Assembly: GCF_910591885.1 (NCBI RefSeq)
Contig: NW_025963548.1
Location: forward strand, 4,579,501-4,643,500
Origin: Bombus terrestris
Taxonomy: Eukaryota > Arthropoda > Insecta > Hymenoptera > Apidae
Length of the DNA stretch: 64,000 nt
Reading direction: 5' to 3'
Part shown: piece after piece, positions 58,741 to 64,000 of the stretch
Position numbering within the stretch: the first letter of the stretch is position 1
Layout of the letters: each line of letters begins with the position of its first letter
Program-made: the position numbers and the translations under genes
Notes under the pieces: model-generated
What the model was told of the DNA's origin: nothing
The model's database searches: none
Seen by the model: the letters and a program-made list of their open reading frames with translations, nothing else

Positions 58741-60660
58741 TTATATTGCATCACTGTAGGACGTATAACGTTTTGTACTATTACGTAATAACGTATAACG
58801 TTATATTGCATCACCATGTGACGTATAACGTTTTGTACTATTACGTAATAACGTATAACGTTATATTGCATCACTATAGTACGTATAACGTTTTGTACTA
58901 TTACGTAATAACGTATATCGCTATATTGCATTACTGTATGACGTATAACGTTATGAACTATTACGTTATAACGCGTAACGTTATATTGCATCAGAATATG
59001 ACGTATAACGTTATATTGCATCACTATATGAAGTATACCGTTATGAAATATTACATTATAACGTATAACGTTATATTGCATCATCATAGGACGTATAGCG
59101 TCATATACTATTGCGCTATAATGTATAACGGTATATTGCATCACTATATGACGCATAACGTTATACGCTATTACGTTATAACGTATAACATTATGTTGCA
59201 TCACCATAGGACGTATAACGTTATATACTATTACGCTATGACGTATAAAGTTATGAACTATTACGTAATAACGCATAACGCTATATTGCATCACTATAGG
59301 ACGTATAACGTTTTGTACTATTACGTAATAACGTATAACGTTATATTGCATCACTATAGGACGTATAATGCTATATTGCATCACTGTATGAAGTATAGCG
59401 TTATGAACTATTACATTATAACGTATAACGTTATAATGCATCACCATGTGACGTATAACGTTTTGAACTAATACGTAATAACGTATAATGTTATATTGCA
59501 TCACTATATGAAGTATAACGTTATGAACCATTACGTTATAATGCATAACGTTATATTGCATCACTATAGGACGTATAACGTTATATACTATTATGTAATA
59601 ACGTATAGCTCTAAATTGCATCACTATAGGACGTATAACGTTATATTGCATCACTATATGAAGTATAACGTTATGAACTATTACATTATAACGTATAACG
59701 TTATATTGCATCACCATGTGACGTATAACGTTTTGAACTAATACGTAATAACGTATAGAGTTACATTGCATCACTATATGAAGTATACCGTTATGAACTA
59801 TTACATTATAACGTTTAACGTTATATTGCATCACCATGGGACGTATAACGTCATATACTATTGCGTTATAATGTATAACAGTATATTGCATCACTATATG
59901 TCGCATAACGTTATGAACTATGACGTTATAACGTATAATGTTATATTGCATCACGATGCGACGTATAACGTTTTGAACTAATACGTAATAACGTATAACG
60001 TTATATTGCAACACTATATGACGTATAACGTTATATACTACTACGTTATAACGTATAACATTATGTTGCATCACTATAGGACGTATAACGTTATATACTA
60101 TTACGCTATGACATATAAAGTTGTGAACTATTACGTTATAACGCATAACGCTATATTGCATCACTATATGACGTATAACGTTTTGTACTATTACGTAATA
60201 ACGTATAACGTTATATTGCATCACTATATGAAGTATAGCGTTATGAACTATTACATTATAACGAATAACGTTATAATGCATCACCATGTGACGTATAACG
60301 TTTCGAACTAATACGTAATAACGTATAATGTTATATTGCATCACTATATGAAGTATAACGTTATGAACTATTACGTTATAACGCATAACGTTATATTGCA
60401 TCACTATAGGACGTATAACGTTATATACTATTACGCTATGACGTATAAAGTTATGAACTATTACGTTATAATGTATAACGGTATATTGCATCACTATATG
60501 ACGTATAACGACGTTTTGTACTATTACGTAACAACGTATAACGTTATATTGCATCACTATAGGACGTATAACGTTATATACTATTACGCTATGACGTATA
60601 AAGTTATGAACTATTACATTATAGCGTATAACGCTATATTGCATCACTATATGACGTATA
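58741..60660. repeat. 2.28-kb higher-order repeat, copy 2 (shortened)
   Basis: Matches copy 1 at a 2280-bp offset. It carries a private 3-bp duplication (ACGACGTTTTG near 60510). The switch to the next copy falls in a type A / B' stretch near 60,660, and the change of spacing suggests unequal exchange between misaligned dimers. Confidence 0.7.
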
Positions 60661-62380
60661 ACGTTTTGTACTATTACGTAATAACGTATAACGCTATATT
60701 GCATCACTATAGGACGTATAACGTTTTGTACTATTACGTAATAACGTATAACGTTATATTGCATCACTATAGGACGTATAACGCTATATTGCATCACTGT
60801 ATGAAGTATAGCGTTATGAACTATTACATTATAACGTATAACGTTATAATGCATCACCATGTGACGTATAACGTTTTGAACTAATACGTAATAACGTATA
60901 ATGTTATATTGCATCACTATATGAAGTATAACGTTATGAACCATTACGTTATAATGCATAACGTTATATTGCATCACTATAGGACGTATAACGTTATATA
61001 CTATTATGTAATAACGTATAACGCTAAATTGCTTCACTATAGGACGTATAACGTTATATTGCATCACTATATGAAGTATAACGTTATGAACTATTACATT
61101 ATAACGTATAACGTTATATTGCATCACCATGTGACGTATAACGTTTTGAACTAATACGTAATAACGTATAGAGTTACATTGCATCACTATATGAAGTATA
61201 CCGTTATGAACTATTGCATTATAACGTTTAACGTTATATTGCATCACCATGGGACGTATAACGTCATATACTATTGCGTTATAATGTATAACAGTATATT
61301 GCATCACTATATGTCGCATAACGTTATGAACTATGACGTTATAACGTATAATGTTATATTGCATCACGATGCGACGTATAACGTTTTGAACTAATACGTA
61401 ATAACGTATAACGTTATATTGCAACACTATATGACGTATAACGTTATATACTACTACGTTATAACGTTTAACATTATGTTGCATCACTATATCACGTATA
61501 ACGTTATATACTATTACGCTATGACGTATAAAGTTATGAACTATTACGTTATAACGCATAACGCTATATTGCATCACTATATGACGTATAACGTTTTGTA
61601 CTATTACGCAATAACGTATAACGTTATATTGCATCACTATATAAAGTATAGCGTTATGAACTATTACATTATAACGAATAACGTTATAATGCATCACCAT
61701 GTGACGTATAACGTTTCGAACTAATACGTAATAACGTATAATGTTATATTGCATCACTATATGAAGTATAACGTTATGAACTATTACGTTATAACGCATA
61801 ACGTTATATTGCATCACTATAGGACGTATAACGTTATATACTATTACGCTATGACGTATAAAGTTATGAACTATTACGTTATAATGTATAACGGTATATT
61901 GCATCACTATATGACGTATAACGTTTTGTACTATTACGTAACAACGTATAACGTTATATTGCATCACTATAGGACGTATAACGTTATATACTATTACGCT
62001 ATGACGTATAAAGTTATGAACTATTACATTATAGCGTATAACGCTATATTGCATCACTATATGACGTATAACGTTTTGTACTATTACGTAATAACGTATA
62101 ACGTTATATTGCATCACTATATAAAGTATAGCGTTATGAACTATTACATTATAACGAATAACGTTATAATGCATCACCATGTGACGTGTAACGTTTCGAA
62201 CTAATACGTAATAACGTATAATGTTATATTGCATCACTATATGAAGTATAACGTTATGAACTATTACGTTATAACGCATAACGTTATATTGCATCACTAT
62301 AGGACGTATAACGTTATATACTATTACGCTATGACGTATAAAGTTATGAACTATTACATTATAGCGTATAACGTTATATT
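60661..62380. repeat. 2.28-kb higher-order repeat, copy 3 (partial)
   Basis: Matches copy 2 from about 59,250 onward at an offset of 1413 bp, and copy 1 from about 57,000 to 58,687 at an offset of 3693 bp. It therefore carries the end of the unit that copy 2 lacks. After 62,380 the sequence passes into the block shared with 54.5-55.6 kb. Confidence 0.7.
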
Positions 62381-64000
62381 GCATCACCATGTGACGTATA
62401 ACGTTTTGAACTAATACGTAATAGCGTATAGAGTTACATTGCATCACTATATGGAGTATACCGTTATGAACTATTACATTATAACGTTTAACGTTACATT
62501 GCATCACCATGGGACGTATAGCGTCATATACTATTGCGTTATAAGGTATAACGGTATATTGCATCACTATATGACGCATAACGTTATATTGCATCACTAT
62601 ATGAAGTATAGCGTTATGAACTATTACATTATAACGTATAACGTTATAATGCATCACCATGTGACGTATAACGTTTTGAACTAATACGTAATAACGTATA
62701 ATGTTATATTGCATCACTATATGACGCATAACGTTATATTGCATCACTATATGAAGTATAGCGTCATGAACTATTACATTATAACGTGTAACGTTATAAT
62801 GCATCACCATGTGACGTATAACGTTTTGAACTAATACGTAATAACGTATAATGTTATATTGCATCACTATATGAAGTATAACGTTATGAACTATTACGTT
62901 ATAACGCATAACGTTATATTGCGTCACAATGTGACGTATAACGTTTTGAACTAATACGTAATAACCTATAATGTTATATTGCATCACTATATGAAGTATA
63001 ACGTTATGAACTATTACGTTATAACGCATAACGTTATATTGCATCACTATAGGACGTATAACGTTATACACTATTATGTAATAACGTATAACGTTATATT
63101 GCATCACTATATGAAGTATAACGCTATGAACTATTACATTATAACGTATAACGTTATATTGCATCACCATGTGACGTATAACGTTTTGAACTAATACGTA
63201 ATAACGTATAGAGTTACATTGCATCACTATATGAAGTATACCGTTATGAACTATTACATTATAACGTTTAACGTTACATTGCATCACCATGGGGCGTACA
63301 GCGTCATATACTATTGCGTTATAAGGTATAACGGTATATTGCATCACTATATGACGCATAACGTTATGAACTATTACGTTATAACGTATAACGTTATATT
63401 GCATCACTATAGGACGTATAACGCTATATTGCATTACTATATGAAGTATAGCGTTATGAACTATTACAACTATAACGTAAAACGTTATATTACATCACTA
63501 TAGGACGTATAACGTTATATTGCATCACTATAGGACGTATAACGTTATATCGCATCACTATATGACGTATAACGTTTTGTACTATTACGTAATAACGTAT
63601 AACGTTATATTGCATCACTATATAAAGTATAACGTCATGAACTATTACATTATAACGTATAACGTTATAATGCATCACCATGTGACGTATAACGTTTCGA
63701 ACTAATACGTAATAACGTATAATGTTATATTGCATCACAATATGAAGCGTACCGTTATGAACTATTACGTTATAACGCACAACGTTATATTGCATCTCTA
63801 TAGGACGTATAACGTTATATACTATTACGTTATGAATTATAACGCTATATTGCGACACCATGTGACTTATAACGTTTTGTACTATTACGTAATAACGTAT
63901 AACGTTATATTGCATCACTATATGACGTATAACGTTATATACTACTACGTTATAACGTATATCGTTATATTGCACTACTATATGACGTATAACGTTATAT

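Larger units (their letters stand above)
18152..64000. repeat. 30-bp / 60-bp AT-rich satellite array (satellite 2)
   Basis: About 45.8 kb, near 1,500 monomers of 30 bp, continuing past the right edge. Nearly every monomer opens with GTATAACGTT or a one-base variant. Type A continues with ATATTGCATCAC and a variable tail (TATATG, TATAGG, CATGTG, CATGGG). Type B continues with ATGAACTATTACGTTATAAC, and subtype B' with TTGTACTATTACGTAATAAC. Types A and B match at about 21 of 30 positions, so the common 60-bp A-B dimer probably arose from a duplicated 30-mer. A-A and B-B runs also occur. Most indels are whole monomers. Length-changing exceptions include a 7-bp insertion near 21198, 1-bp insertions (near 19952, 26170, 39799, 50154, 56634), a 3-bp insertion near 60511 and a 3-bp deletion near 55472. 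Very long stop-free frames on the minus strand come from the 30-nt period and are not annotated as genes. AclI (AACGTT) would cut it into a 30/60-bp ladder. Confidence 0.97.

Noticed and set aside
21183..63434. Giant minus-strand open frames (up to about 2,670 codons) as real repetitive proteins
   Set aside because: The period of 30 nt keeps any stop-free frame open, the peptides are bare 10-residue echoes of the monomer, and both strands show overlapping long frames. No signal peptide, splice signals or unique domain is visible.
18152..64000. CRISPR array
   Set aside because: There are no unique spacers: repeat and would-be spacer are both the same 30-bp monomer family, and the context is eukaryotic satellite.
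1..64000. Host protein-coding genes, tRNA or rRNA genes
   Set aside because: Apart from the retrotransposon remnant, all sequence belongs to the two satellites. No cloverleaf or rRNA-like segment was noticed.

Overview
This 64 kb window is almost entirely satellite DNA from a eukaryote, most likely an insect or another arthropod. That guess rests on two clues. The only recognisable coding sequence is the C-terminal end of an R1-clade-like non-LTR retrotransposon, a group best known from arthropods. Many units of the first satellite also carry TTAGGTTAGG, two copies of the arthropod telomere motif. I see no intact host gene, tRNA, rRNA, CRISPR array or bacterial-type operon.

Layout. (1) Positions 1-17428 hold a head-to-tail array of a ~421-bp satellite, about 41 units, moderately GC-rich. 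Each unit has two GC-rich CTCG/CGAG-type segments in opposite orientation, a TTAGGTTAGG-like stretch and a short nested inverted repeat. Variant units recur in blocks (offsets of about 2.1, 2.95 and 5.9 kb), so the array has an irregular higher-order structure. (2) Positions 17429-18151 hold a 5'-truncated non-LTR retrotransposon: the last ~157 codons of its reverse-transcriptase ORF with a C-x2-C-x8-H-x4-C zinc knuckle, a 3' UTR with a perfect 8-bp hairpin, and a 14-A tail. It lies exactly between the two satellites and has no visible target-site duplication. (3) Positions 18152-64000 hold about 45.8 kb (~1,500 copies) of an AT-rich 30-bp satellite arranged mainly as a 60-bp dimer, running off the right edge. 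It shows nested higher-order repeats: a near-tandem ~10-kb duplication (about 31.85-41.70 kb against 41.69-52.07 kb), a 2.28-kb tandem repeat (56.5-60.7 kb, with a shortened third copy to 62.4 kb), an 8.4-kb-offset duplication (54.5-55.6 against 62.9-64.0 kb), and a homogeneous run of eleven 60-bp dimers (55.98-56.64 kb).

Nothing here works as a set of cooperating genes. The very long open frames on the minus strand of the 30-bp satellite (thousands of codons) follow from a 30-nt period that is divisible by three; I do not annotate them as genes. The most interesting biology is in the repeats themselves: dense short dyads in both satellites, a 30-bp monomer whose two main types match bZIP recognition sequences (ATTGCATCA and ATTACGTAAT), TTAGG motifs embedded in the other satellite, and a retrotransposon-marked satellite/satellite junction. 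A pericentromeric, centromeric or subtelomeric location is plausible, but the sequence alone does not prove it.
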